41,932 nucleotides of DNA from Azonexaceae bacterium. GTDB taxonomy: Bacteria > Pseudomonadota > Gammaproteobacteria > Burkholderiales > Rhodocyclaceae. The DNA is taken from assembly GCA_013335535.1 (NCBI GenBank), contig JAAXVL010000022.1, positions 1-41,932 of the forward strand, written 5' to 3'. The notes below the pieces were generated by a model. It was not told the DNA's origin, did not search any database, and was given only the letters and a program-made list of their open reading frames with translations. Below, piece after piece: positions 1-11,965 of this stretch (its first letter is position 1; every line of letters starts with the position of its first letter). A program made the translations under genes and the position numbers.

Positions 1-366
1 TTGAGTTGGGCGACTGCCCCGCTCAAGGCATTTCAAATTTGGCTGTTTTTTCCGGTAGGCCGTCAAATTGCGAGTCCGGAAATTCCTCGCCGGGGGGGGG
101 GCACGCAATCTTGCTTTGTAGCTACATTGAAAGCGCACGTTGTTTGTAGCAAATGAGGGCAAACGGCCATCAAGAGGCAGTCAGCCTTGATTCCCGAATG
201 AGTGCTTCAGACTGATTGCTGCCTGCTGACATTGGCAACCCCGCTGACCGGTCCACTCGGTTTTCTACCGATCAGCCTTAAATTGGTGGGACTGGATATC
301 TTTGGCCGCCACGACAACGTTTGAAGCCAAGAACACTTCGTATCTTGGATGCCCGGCGCAGCAATG
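1..366. other. Gene-free AT-richer stretch at window edge
   Basis: No convincing coding frame is visible. The composition is clearly less GC-rich than the rest of the window. A run of ten G lies at 92-101, and an imperfect hairpin (TTGAG...CTCAA outer arms, GGG/CCC inner arms) lies at 1-26. Neither can be tied to a function. It lies downstream of the PEP-CTERM gene, and I see no clear intrinsic terminator for that gene here. Confidence 0.5.
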
Positions 367-870
367 TCAGATAGTACGGCTACGACGGGCGTAACCTAGT
401 CCGAATATACCCATACACAGCAGTAGGAACGTTCCGGGTTCGGGCACGGAACTTGTCTTGAGCGTTGCTTCCCAGAAGCCTGCTATTGGTAAGCAGCTAT
501 TGGAACTTTGGTTGACACAATAAACCCAAAATTCAGGCTGCCCTAGATCGGGAGTATGAATAAGCGAAAAAAATGAGAATGGTGACGAAATAAGATCACT
601 ACGTTCGTTTGAACCTTGCAACCCGTCTGCGGGGTCTCCTTCAAACAATTGTCCATTGACCGCAAAGCTGAAGAATGTCGCGCTGTTGCTGCCAATTGCG
701 AGCGAACCCGCCGTAGGGCATAGGCTCACATCCGAACTACTGCACCCGGTTAAATTAACATTGTAATTTCCGTCTGCGAGTCCTAGCCACAGTGCAGATG
801 CAGATCCACTCCAAAGCAGAGTGCAGAAACTAACCAGTATTGGGATCAACAGTCTCGTAGTACGGTTCAT
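367..870 (-). CDS. PEP-CTERM sorting-signal exported protein
   Basis: A 167-residue secreted protein. Residues 1-26 form a Sec signal peptide (basic start, hydrophobic core, SASA at the likely cleavage site). The C-terminus has the full tripartite PEP-CTERM signal: VPEPGT at 142-147, a hydrophobic segment at about 148-160, and arginines at 162-163. Known members are recognised by an exosortase (EpsH family) and usually go to the cell surface or the extracellular polysaccharide matrix. The mature part is Ser/Asn-rich with four cysteines (43, 51, 118, 126), which could form two disulfides, and matches no enzyme family I recognise. No exosortase or polysaccharide cluster is nearby. It sits alone in the AT-richer left end. 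The ATG at 870 is preceded by a purine-rich GAAGAG at an acceptable distance. The sorting signal is clear; the molecular function is unknown. Confidence 0.86.
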   Translation of the reverse strand: MNRTTRLLIPILVSFCTLLWSGSASALWLGLADGNYNVNLTGCSSSDVSLCPTAGSLAIGSNSATFFSFAVNGQLFEGDPADGLQGSNERSDLISSPFSFFSLIHTPDLGQPEFWVYCVNQSSNSCLPIAGFWEATLKTSSVPEPGTFLLLCMGIFGLGYARRSRTI

Positions 871-1417
871 TTTGTGTGCTCTTCAAATGATTATTGACGA
901 CAACGATAATTTCATATTGGGTTTGATTTATTGGTAAATCCAAATACGGCCTGACTGCCAGAAATATGTAACTAAGATATTTGTGATTAAATTTTGATAG
1001 CCACATTTCCAAATTGGCTTCAGTTTATCTAGAAAGCAAATACCATTCCATTGACAATTAATACGAAGATATTCTTTACATTCAAATGATTGGATTTTTT
1101 TCAGCAAGTGGGCCAGGAAATTGATTGCAAGGTGTAAATTTTTCCGACAGCCAGTCCGAATTAATTTCGCTAAGCAAATATGGCACCTATTGCAGTTTGA
1201 TTTGAAGCAAAGCCGCGTTGGTCACGGTATTAGAGGTTCGACCCGCCAATTGCAGGGCTGTCTGCCAGCTAAATTAGAATCCACGCCCGGGAACGGCATA
1301 GGACTCAGTAAGCCGACGCTCAACGTTCAGCCTCTTTAGTGCTGTGGATGGCTCCTAGCGCTGCGTTGCAGACATTGCAGCGAAAAATTCGAATGTCTCT
1401 TCAGGGCACATAGCCGC
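871..1417. other. 547-bp AT-rich region without a supported gene
   Basis: Only short open frames without Shine-Dalgarno support or recognisable protein features occur here. The part nearest 870 should hold the promoter of the PEP-CTERM gene, but no good sigma-70 or sigma-54 element stands out. The right part borders the stop of the minus-strand small protein at 1418. No terminator hairpin with a T-run, IS end or tRNA was seen. The base composition differs from the GC-rich genes to the right. Confidence 0.5.
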
Positions 1418-1735
1418 CTACCCAAATACCGTAATCTTCAGTTTCTCCAGAAAATTCAGTTCCGCCCACCAGGCCAGGCCCTTTTCGCGGAATTCCCTGC
1501 CTTTTTCGGTGAGCGTGAGTTTGATCGCGCCGAATTCGGTTTTGCCAGCGGCGGCGATGAAGCCGCAATCCATCAGGAAGCGGGCAATGGCAGGCTGGAC
1601 CTGCTGGCCGGAGAGCGTCCAGCGCGAGCCGTAGCCTTCGTCGTCGCCGCTCAGCATCAGCATGGGCTCGAACGGACCCATCAGGCGTAGCACCTGGAGG
1701 GTTTCGGCGCGTTGCGGGATGGTGGCGGGGTCCAT
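1418..1735 (-). CDS. Small uncharacterised protein, 105 aa
   Basis: I do not recognise the family. The protein starts MDPATIPQRAETLQVL and ends with a stretch rich in W, F and K (EKLKITVFG). Its middle part (about residues 40-85), with a helix-rich run followed by LTLTEKGREF, resembles the end of a winged-helix domain, but this is only an impression. The frame stays open further upstream inside the deaminase gene, but ATG 1735 is the only sensible start because the upstream extension would overlap the deaminase out of frame. The gene begins 16 bp after the deaminase stop and has no clear Shine-Dalgarno, so translation may be coupled. It is probably the last gene of the stress protein-deaminase transcript. 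Confidence 0.6.
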   Translation of the reverse strand: MDPATIPQRAETLQVLRLMGPFEPMLMLSGDDEGYGSRWTLSGQQVQPAIARFLMDCGFIAAAGKTEFGAIKLTLTEKGREFREKGLAWWAELNFLEKLKITVFG

Positions 1736-1751
1736 GGCTGGGGGCGGCTGG

Positions 1752-2225
1752 TCAATAGGGGATTCGACCCGGATTGGCGGCCCAATGTTCCAGCGGTTCG
1801 AGTGCCCCAGGTGTCGGGTGATGTTCCATGACGATGCTGCGCGCCGAGAAGTGGCGGTTAAGCTCGCTGTATAGCTCGTCGTCACAAAAGCCGATGGCGG
1901 CGGCTTCGGCCCGGCTATTGGCGAAGACGATGCGTTCGATGCGCGCCCAATAGGCAGCGGAGAGGCACATCGGGCAGGGTTCGCTCGAGGCGTAGAGGGT
2001 GCAGCCGTGCAGGTGGAAATTGTCGCTGCCGGCGCAGGCGGTGCGGATGGCACTGATTTCGGCGTGGGCGGTGGGATCGTGGCTGGCGACGACGCGGTTC
2101 CAGCCTTCAGCGATGATCTTGCCGTCGCGCACGATGACGGCGCCGAACGGTCCGCCTTCGCCGCATTCGCTGCCGTGCCGGGCCAGTTCGATGGCGCGGG
2201 CGAGAAACTGTTCATCGATGTTCAT
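1752..2225 (-). CDS. guaD: Guanine deaminase-like nucleoside/base deaminase
   Basis: A zinc-dependent deaminase of the cytidine/deoxycytidylate deaminase fold, 157 residues, close to the length of the short bacterial guanine deaminases. The zinc site is H54 in the TAHAE motif, with E56 as proton shuttle, and C84 and C87 in EPCPMC. GGPFGAV near residue 24 and the YWAR segment after the Cys motif are typical of the GuaD subgroup, which converts guanine to xanthine. A TadA-type tRNA adenosine deaminase is less likely given the C-terminal region (GFCDDELYSEL). ATG 2225 was chosen because GGAGG lies about 10 bases upstream and homology begins there. It lies 28 bp after the tandem universal stress protein and is probably co-transcribed with it. 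The exact substrate is inferred. Confidence 0.8.
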   Translation of the reverse strand: MNIDEQFLARAIELARHGSECGEGGPFGAVIVRDGKIIAEGWNRVVASHDPTAHAEISAIRTACAGSDNFHLHGCTLYASSEPCPMCLSAAYWARIERIVFANSRAEAAAIGFCDDELYSELNRHFSARSIVMEHHPTPGALEPLEHWAANPGRIPY

Positions 2226-2253
2226 CTGGCTGAGGCCTCCTGCGATCCTGTGG

Positions 2254-3132
2254 TCAGCACGCCACCAGGACGTCGCCCTGGGACTCGCCGAGTACATGCT
2301 TGGTGGTGCTGCCAATGAGCAATTCCTCGATCAACTGCATTCCTCGTTTGCCGACGACGATCAGGTCGCAGTCTTGTTCCTGCTCCTGTTCAACAATCAG
2401 GCGGGGCGCGTCACCGGGCAATACGAGCAGTTGGGTGCCGGCGACCGGCAGGGATTCGTCATGCGCCAGCACCCGCAGTTTGCGCTGGCCATCAATCTGG
2501 GCTTTGGTACGGTAACGCTGGATGATGTCGGGATCGATATTTGCGTACTGCATTTTGCCTTCGAACGGCGTTTCGACGGCATGCAGCAGGACCAGCTCGG
2601 CATCCGGGGCCAGTTGCCGGGCCAGGCGCAGGGCAGAGAGCGAGGCTGGCGAAAAATCAATGGCGACCAGCGCCCGGCGATAGCTTTCGTGCGGTGGCTG
2701 CTTGACCACCAGCACCGGGTGCCGGTTCTTGCGCAACAGGCGCGAGGCGGTTGAGCCGAGTGTTAGCTGGCGCAGGAAACCTTCGCCGCGGGCGCCAAGG
2801 ACCAGCAGGTCGGCGGCAATATCGTTGGCATGGCTGGCAATGGCATCGATTGGTGTGCCGCTGAGTATGCAGCATTCGGCGACGACGCCGCGCGAGTGCT
2901 GTGGATCGTCATTCAGTTTCTGCAGGCGGGCGTGGGCATCGGCAACCAGGATATCGTTGATCGAAGGGGCGTCACCATTCAACATGGCCTGGATTTCGTT
3001 GAACATCCCCGGTGCGATGGCATGGGCAAGATGTAGCTTCCAGCCGCGCTCGGCGGCCAGGCGGAAGGCGCGGTCGATGGCATGACGGGACGGTGCGGAG
3101 AGATCGGTGGCGGCCAGGATGCGTTGGGTCAT
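2254..3132 (-). CDS. Tandem universal stress protein (two UspA domains)
   Basis: A 292-residue cytoplasmic protein made of two UspA domains (about 1-148 and 150-292). Each starts with a hydrophobic strand followed by D or S positions (ILAATDLS; ALVAIDFSPAS). Each ends with the ATP-binding G-rich loop and VLVV/VLVAC strand: GARGEGFLRQLTLGSTASRL in the first, GKRGMQLIEELLIGSTTKHV in the second. The G-2x-G-9x-G(S/T) pattern suggests nucleotide binding. Tandem Usp proteins act in stress survival and in low-oxygen or stationary-phase responses; the specific role here is unknown. Start MTQRILAATDLS at 3132 is preceded by GAGGAG. It is divergent from smc and leads the deaminase and the small unknown gene. 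Confidence 0.88.
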   Translation of the reverse strand: MTQRILAATDLSAPSRHAIDRAFRLAAERGWKLHLAHAIAPGMFNEIQAMLNGDAPSINDILVADAHARLQKLNDDPQHSRGVVAECCILSGTPIDAIASHANDIAADLLVLGARGEGFLRQLTLGSTASRLLRKNRHPVLVVKQPPHESYRRALVAIDFSPASLSALRLARQLAPDAELVLLHAVETPFEGKMQYANIDPDIIQRYRTKAQIDGQRKLRVLAHDESLPVAGTQLLVLPGDAPRLIVEQEQEQDCDLIVVGKRGMQLIEELLIGSTTKHVLGESQGDVLVAC

Positions 3133-3334
3133 TTTGCATTCTCCTCGGGACGGATCTGGGCGGCGAAGTAGCACCCCCTCGTGCACCTCGGACAGGGGGC
3201 GGTCGGAACTTCAGCCTGTCTCAAGCTTACCAGAGAAGCTTCACCGTCTTTTTCAAGCCATTTTGTGCTGCGCCAATCGATTCGATTTTGCTGATCAAAC
3301 CCGGACTGCCCAAGCCTGCGCTAGGCAACGCCAA

Positions 3335-3343
3335 TGCTATTAT
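3335..3343 (+). promoter_or_regulatory. Candidate extended -10 promoter of the smc operon
   Basis: TGCTATTAT forms an extended -10 element (TG at 3335, TATTAT at 3338-3343). No good -35 is visible 17 bp upstream (CCTGCG), which is usual for extended -10 promoters. The predicted start near 3350 lies before the two plausible smc start codons (3367, 3388) and after the upstream in-frame ATG at 3334, which argues against that ATG. Confidence 0.5.
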
Positions 3344-3387
3344 ACGACCCCCAACATGGCGAGGGCATGGCCCCGCCGCAATTCGGC

Positions 3388-6300
3388 ATGCGTTTAACCA
3401 AACTCAAACTCTCCGGCTTCAAATCCTTCGTCGATCCGACTGCCGTGGCCGTTCCTGGCCAGCTCGTCGGCGTCGTCGGCCCCAATGGCTGCGGCAAATC
3501 CAACATCATGGATGCCGTGCGCTGGGTGCTGGGCGAGTCGAAGGCGTCGGAGCTGCGTGGCGAATCGATGATGGACGTCATCTTCAACGGCTCGTCGAAC
3601 CGCAAGCCAGTGTCGCGCGCGTCCGTTGAACTGATTTTTGAGAACCTGCTCGGCCGGGCGCTCGGCCAGTGGTCGCAATACACCGAACTGTCGGTCAAGC
3701 GCACGCTGACGCGGCAGGGCCAGTCGGACTACTTCATCAACAACCTGAAGGTCCGCCGCAAGGACATTACCGATCTTTTCCTTGGCACCGGCCTCGGTCC
3801 GCGCGCCTACGCCATCATCGGACAGGGGATGATCTCGCGCATCATCGAGGCGCGGCCGGATGACTTGCGCGTCTTTCTCGAAGAAGCCGCCGGCGTCACA
3901 CGTTACAAGGAACGGCGCAAGGAAACCAACGGCCGGCTGGAAGACACGCGAGAGAACCTGCTGCGCGTCGAGGACATCCGCCAGGAACTTGGCAACCAGA
4001 TGGAGCGGCTGGAAGTCCAGGCCGAAGTGGCGCGTCGCTATCAGGGCCTGAACGAACAACTGGTTCTGCGCCAGCAAGTGCTGTGGCTGCTCAAGAAGCG
4101 CGAAGCCGAGGCCGAACGGCAAAAGCTGTCGCTCGATGTCGAGCGGGCAACGACCGACCTCGAAGCGCAGAATGCCGCGCTGCGCGAAACCGAGGCACGC
4201 GCCGAAGAAACGCGTGAAGCCCATTTTGCCGCCGGTGACGCCTTGCACAACGCGCAGAGCGACATGTACACGGCCAACGCCGAAGTCGCCCGGCTCGAGG
4301 CGGAAATCCGCCATCGCCGCGAATCACGCAGCCAGCTCGAAGCGCGCCTGACGCAGCTCGAGGACGAACTCAAGCACTGGAGCGAAACGGCCGAGAAGCT
4401 GACCGAAGATCGCCTGAAGTGGGAAGAGACGCAGGAGATCACCAGGCTGCGCGTCGAAGAGGCTGAAGCCAAGCTGCACGAGCACATGAACATCGCGCCG
4501 CAGGTCGAGGAAGACCACGCGCAGGCACAGGAAGAACTGCAACGCCTCAAGGCGCGCTCGACCAACGGCGAGCAGAAGCTCGAAGTCGAGCTGACCAACA
4601 AGGCGCACGCCCAACGCGCGCTGCAGGCCATCACGCTGCGCCGCGAGCGTCTGCGCGAGGAAACCGGTGGTAACGATGCGCCGGACGAAATGGACCTCGC
4701 CGAGAAGGAAGAAGAACTCAGCCTGCTGCGCGAGGAACTGGCCGGCGATCAGGATCAGTTGCAACAGTTGCAGCAGGAAATGCCGCAGGTCGAGGCCCGG
4801 CGCAAGGAAGCGCAAGCCGAGTTGCAGCGCATCGAGCGCGAACTGGCGGCCGGTCAGGCCCGCCGCGCGGCGCTGGAGCAGATGCAGGCGCGTACCCAGC
4901 AGAGCGGCAAGTTGCCGGAATGGCTGCGTCGCCACGACCTCGAAAACGCGCCGCCGCTGTGGCAAAAAATCCACGTCGAAGCCGGCTGGGAAGAGGCCGT
5001 CGAGGCGGTTTTGCGCGAGCGCCTGAGCGCCATCGCCTGCAGCGATCCGGCCAAGCTCGACGCCTGGCTGCACGACCGGCCGGAAGCGCGGCTCAGTGTC
5101 ATGCTGCCGGGCGATTTTAATTTTGGGCAAAATTTCCGGTTGACCGTGGAAGCGCTCTCGGCGCACGTGCGCAGCGACGATCCGGCCATCCAGACCGTGC
5201 TCGACGACTGGCTGGGCCAGGTGCGCACGGCGGAAACGCTGGCCGACGCCTTGGCCAAGCGCGCCGATCTGCCGCCGGGGGCGGTCATCGTGACGCGTGG
5301 CGGCGATCTGGTCAGTGCGGCGAGCGTCACCTTCTTCGCACCGGATCAGGGCGAACACGGCCTGCTTGAACGCCAACGCGAAATCGAAGCGCTCGGCGAC
5401 GGCATCGCCATGGCCGAGGAAAAGGCCGAATCCATCCGCGAGCAACTGGTCATGTTCGATGAACAGGTCGAGGACAAGCAGGCGGAAATGGATGAAATCC
5501 GCCAGTACGTGACCGACCGCCAGCAGCGCGTACATGCCGTGCAGGTGGAAGTGCTCAAGCTGTCGCAGACCATTGAGCGTTTCAAGGAGCAGAAGGAGCG
5601 CCTGCACGAGCAACTGGCCGAACTGGCCGAGGAAGAAGAGGGCGAACGCGAGCGCGAAATGGCCGCCGACGAGCGCATCGAGGAAATCCGCGACGGGCTG
5701 GGCCGCATCCGCGTGCTGGTCCATGGCGCGCAAACCCGGCTCGACGAGTGCGAGCGGGCCGTGCGCGCCGAGCGCGAGCGCAACGCCGATTTCGACCGCG
5801 CCCTGCGCGAAGCGCAGTTCTCGCTGCGCGAATGCGAGGGCAAGCTGCAGGACGTCTTCGCTCAGCAGGCCATGGCCCAGCGCGAACTCAACCGCATCGA
5901 GAAGGATCGCGCACAGTGTGCCGAGCAGGTCGAGGCGGCGCCGCCGGATGTCATGGAAGGCGCCCTGCAGGCGGCGCTCGAAGCGCGCCAGCTGGCCGAG
6001 AAGGTGCTGGCCGACAAGCGTGATGCGCTGGAAGCAGCGACCAACGCCCTGCGCGGTTTCGAGGAGCAGCGCCTGCGCATCGAGCAGGGGCTGGAACCGC
6101 TGCGCGTGCGCATCGGCGACCTCAAATTGAAGGAGCAGGCGGCGGCGCTCAATGCCGAGCAGTTCGCCATGCAACTGCTTGAGGCTGGCGCCAATGAAGA
6201 GGCGCTGCAGGCTGAACTCGGCACGGCCCGGCCGCCGGCCTTGCAGGGCGAAATCACCCGGCTGACCAACGCCATCGCCGAACTCGGCGCCGTCAACATG

Positions 6301-6900
6301 GCGGCGCTGCAGGAACTCGAAACGGCGACCGAGCGCAAGGGTTACCTCGACATGCAGGCGGCCGACCTGACCGAGGCTATGGAAACGCTGGAAAACGCGA
6401 TCCGCCGCATCGACCGCGAAACGCGCGACCTGCTGCAAAGTACCTTCGACACGGTCAACGGCCATTTCGGCAAGCTTTTCCCGGAACTGTTCGGGGGCGG
6501 GCGCGCCGAGCTGGTCATGACCGGTGACGAAATCCTCGATGCCGGCGTCCAGGTCATCGCCCAGCCGCCGGGCAAGAAAAATTCGACCATTCATTTGCTG
6601 TCCGGCGGTGAGAAGGCGCTGACGGCCATTGCGCTGGTTTTTTCCATGTTCCAGCTCAATCCGGCCCCGTTCTGCCTGCTCGACGAGGTCGATGCCCCGT
6701 TGGATGACAGCAATACCGAGCGTTTCTGCACCATGGTGAAGAAAATGTCAGGTGCAACGCAATTCCTGTTCATTTCCCATAATAAAATCGCCATGGAAAT
6801 GGCCGAACAGCTGGTCGGCGTCACTATGCAGGAATCCGGTGTTTCGCGCGTGGTGGAAGTGGATATTCAGGAAGCCTTGAAAATGAGGGATGCGGCTTAA
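3388..6900 (+). CDS. smc: Chromosome segregation/condensin ATPase SMC
   Basis: A full-length 1170-residue SMC protein, the ATPase of the bacterial condensin that organises and segregates the chromosome together with ScpA/ScpB (not in this window). The N-terminal head carries Walker A GPNGCGKSN at 31-39. A long Glu/Arg/Gln-rich coiled coil follows, then a hinge at about 510-650, the returning coil, and the C-terminal head with the ABC signature LSGGEKALTA near 1070 and Walker B FCLLDEVDAPLDD near 1095. ATG 3388 gives the family-typical start MRLTKLKLSGFKSF. ATG 3367 (seven residues longer) has a better purine stretch upstream and cannot be excluded. The stop TAA is directly followed by the zipA ATG. 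The first gene of a tightly packed run. Confidence 0.97.
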   Translation: MRLTKLKLSGFKSFVDPTAVAVPGQLVGVVGPNGCGKSNIMDAVRWVLGESKASELRGESMMDVIFNGSSNRKPVSRASVELIFENLLGRALGQWSQYTELSVKRTLTRQGQSDYFINNLKVRRKDITDLFLGTGLGPRAYAIIGQGMISRIIEARPDDLRVFLEEAAGVTRYKERRKETNGRLEDTRENLLRVEDIRQELGNQMERLEVQAEVARRYQGLNEQLVLRQQVLWLLKKREAEAERQKLSLDVERATTDLEAQNAALRETEARAEETREAHFAAGDALHNAQSDMYTANAEVARLEAEIRHRRESRSQLEARLTQLEDELKHWSETAEKLTEDRLKWEETQEITRLRVEEAEAKLHEHMNIAPQVEEDHAQAQEELQRLKARSTNGEQKLEVELTNKAHAQRALQAITLRRERLREETGGNDAPDEMDLAEKEEELSLLREELAGDQDQLQQLQQEMPQVEARRKEAQAELQRIERELAAGQARRAALEQMQARTQQSGKLPEWLRRHDLENAPPLWQKIHVEAGWEEAVEAVLRERLSAIACSDPAKLDAWLHDRPEARLSVMLPGDFNFGQNFRLTVEALSAHVRSDDPAIQTVLDDWLGQVRTAETLADALAKRADLPPGAVIVTRGGDLVSAASVTFFAPDQGEHGLLERQREIEALGDGIAMAEEKAESIREQLVMFDEQVEDKQAEMDEIRQYVTDRQQRVHAVQVEVLKLSQTIERFKEQKERLHEQLAELAEEEEGEREREMAADERIEEIRDGLGRIRVLVHGAQTRLDECERAVRAERERNADFDRALREAQFSLRECEGKLQDVFAQQAMAQRELNRIEKDRAQCAEQVEAAPPDVMEGALQAALEARQLAEKVLADKRDALEAATNALRGFEEQRLRIEQGLEPLRVRIGDLKLKEQAAALNAEQFAMQLLEAGANEEALQAELGTARPPALQGEITRLTNAIAELGAVNMAALQELETATERKGYLDMQAADLTEAMETLENAIRRIDRETRDLLQSTFDTVNGHFGKLFPELFGGGRAELVMTGDEILDAGVQVIAQPPGKKNSTIHLLSGGEKALTAIALVFSMFQLNPAPFCLLDEVDAPLDDSNTERFCTMVKKMSGATQFLFISHNKIAMEMAEQLVGVTMQESGVSRVVEVDIQEALKMRDAA

Positions 6901-10546
<3,646 letters not shown>

Positions 10547-10547
<1 letters not shown>

Positions 10548-11416
10548 TGAAAAAAGTCCGCAAAGCGGTGTTTCCGGTTGCCGGCATGGGAACCCGGTTC
10601 CTGCCGGCCACCAAGGCCAGCCCGAAGGAAATGCTGCCCATCGTCGACAAACCGCTGATCCAGTTTGCCGTCGAAGAGGCCGTGGCAGCCGGGATCACCG
10701 ACATGGTCTTCGTGACCGGCCGTTCCAAGCGCTCCATCGAAGATCACTTCGACAAGGCCTACGAGCTGGAAAGCGAACTTGAGGCGCGTGGCAAGAGTGA
10801 GTTGCTCGACTTCGTGCGCAACATGATTCCCAAGAACATCAACTGCATCTACATCCGTCAGGCCGAAGCACTTGGTCTTGGTCATGCCGTGTTGTGCGCC
10901 AAGCCGGTGATCGGCGACGAGCCGTTCGCCGTGCTGCTCGCCGACGACTTGCTCGACGGCAACCCGCCGGTCATGAAGCAGATGACCGATACCTACGATT
11001 ACTACCGTTGCTCGGTGCTCGGCGTGCAGGACGTGCCGCGCGCCGACACCCGCAGCTACGGCATTGTCGATGCTCGTGCAGTGGCCGATCGGGTAGAGCA
11101 GATCAATGCCATTGTCGAGAAGCCGAAACCAGAAGACGCACCGTCGACGCTGGCCGTCGTCGGCCGCTACATCCTGACGCCGCGCATCTTCCATCACCTC
11201 GAAAACGTAAAGCCGGGTGCCGGCGGCGAAATCCAGCTGACCGACGGCATCGCCTCGCTGCTCAGCGAAGAGCAGGTTCTTGCCTATCGTTACGACGGAA
11301 CACGTTACGATTGCGGCTCCAAGCTGGGTTACCTGCAGGCGACGGTCGTATTCGGCCAGCGCCATCCCGAAGTCGGCCCGGCTTTCGATGCTTACCTCAA
11401 GAGCCTTGGAGGCTGA
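10547..11416 (+). CDS. galU: UTP-glucose-1-phosphate uridylyltransferase GalU
   Basis: Makes UDP-glucose from UTP and glucose-1-phosphate, feeding envelope and exopolysaccharide synthesis and trehalose or galactose metabolism. The 289 residues match the family length. The nucleotide-binding signature [19 protein letters not shown] lies near residues 13-31. Further conserved blocks are [21 protein letters not shown] and [12 protein letters not shown]. The ATG overlaps the ligA stop by one base and is preceded by AAAAGGGAG. The stop TGA directly precedes the hpt ATG. Its place between a DNA ligase and a purine phosphoribosyltransferase suggests operon packing rather than a shared pathway. Confidence 0.95.
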
Positions 11417-11965
11417 ATGGATTTTAAAAAAGCGCAGGCCATGTTGGCCAATGCCGAACTGATTCACAGCGAGGCGGCGGTACAGGGTGCCGTGACCGAG
11501 GTGGCAGCGGCTGTCTGCGAACGACTGGCCGACAAATACCCGCTGGTACTTTGCGTGATGACCGGTGGCGCGGTCTTCTGCGGTCAGCTGCTTACCAAAC
11601 TGAATTTTCCGCTCGATTTCGATTACCTGCACGCCACGCGCTACGGCCCGGAAACGCAGGGCGGCAAGATTTCCTGGCGCTCGGCGCCGTGGACTTCGGT
11701 CAAGGGCCGTTCGGTGCTGGTCGTCGACGACATTCTTGACGAAGGCGTGACGCTGGCCGCCGTCAAGGAAAGCCTGCGCCGCATGGGCGCCGAAGAGGTG
11801 CTGACCGCCGTCTTTGCCGACAAGCTCAATGGCAAGGACAAACCGATTGCTGCCGATTTTGTCGGCCTGACCGTGCCTGACCGTTTCGTCTTTGGCTTCG
11901 GCATGGATGCCGGCGGCGTCTGGCGCAACCTGCCGGCCGTCTATGCCATGAAGGATGACGCGTGA
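11417..11965 (+). CDS. hpt: Hypoxanthine-guanine phosphoribosyltransferase
   Basis: A purine salvage enzyme transferring phosphoribose from PRPP to hypoxanthine or guanine. The 182 residues match the bacterial Hpt family. The PRPP-binding motif VLVVDDILDEGVTL is at 100-113 and the C-terminal substrate block VFGFGMDAGGVWRNLPAVY is present. It starts immediately after the galU stop and its stop overlaps the next gene by four bases (GTGA). Two genes downstream lies a thioinosine phosphorylase whose product would be hypoxanthine, so Hpt may recycle it to IMP. A xanthine-preferring activity is possible and cannot be decided by eye. Confidence 0.88.
   Translation: MDFKKAQAMLANAELIHSEAAVQGAVTEVAAAVCERLADKYPLVLCVMTGGAVFCGQLLTKLNFPLDFDYLHATRYGPETQGGKISWRSAPWTSVKGRSVLVVDDILDEGVTLAAVKESLRRMGAEEVLTAVFADKLNGKDKPIAADFVGLTVPDRFVFGFGMDAGGVWRNLPAVYAMKDDA

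Noticed and set aside
948..967. Possible sigma-54 promoter (TGGCAG on the minus strand) for the PEP-CTERM gene
   Set aside because: The -24 part matches, but the -12 part reads CCGTA instead of TTGCA at the required spacing, so the match is too weak.
1235..1244. GGTTCGACCC resembling a tRNA T-loop
   Set aside because: The flanking bases do not form a T-stem, and no acceptor stem or anticodon arm can be built around it.
830..1339. Short open frames at 830-1012 (minus) and 1121-1339 (plus)
   Set aside because: No Shine-Dalgarno, no recognisable protein feature, and the first overlaps the PEP-CTERM signal peptide region on the same strand.
1418..2215. Longer 265-residue version of the small unknown protein
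   Set aside because: Its upstream half lies out of frame inside the deaminase gene, is Ala/Pro/Ser-rich as expected for a shadow frame, and only the last 105 residues look like a protein.
3334..3387. Earlier in-frame ATG of smc at 3334
   Set aside because: It overlaps the predicted -10 element and adds 18 residues not seen in the SMC family.
4324..6594. Long open frame on the minus strand opposite smc (about 756 codons)
   Set aside because: It mirrors the GC-rich codons of smc in an antisense frame; the protein lacks recognisable domains and a ribosome binding site. The same applies to long antisense frames opposite tsf/pyrH (18731-20398), ppsR/ppc (32884-34272) and dld (39051-40517).
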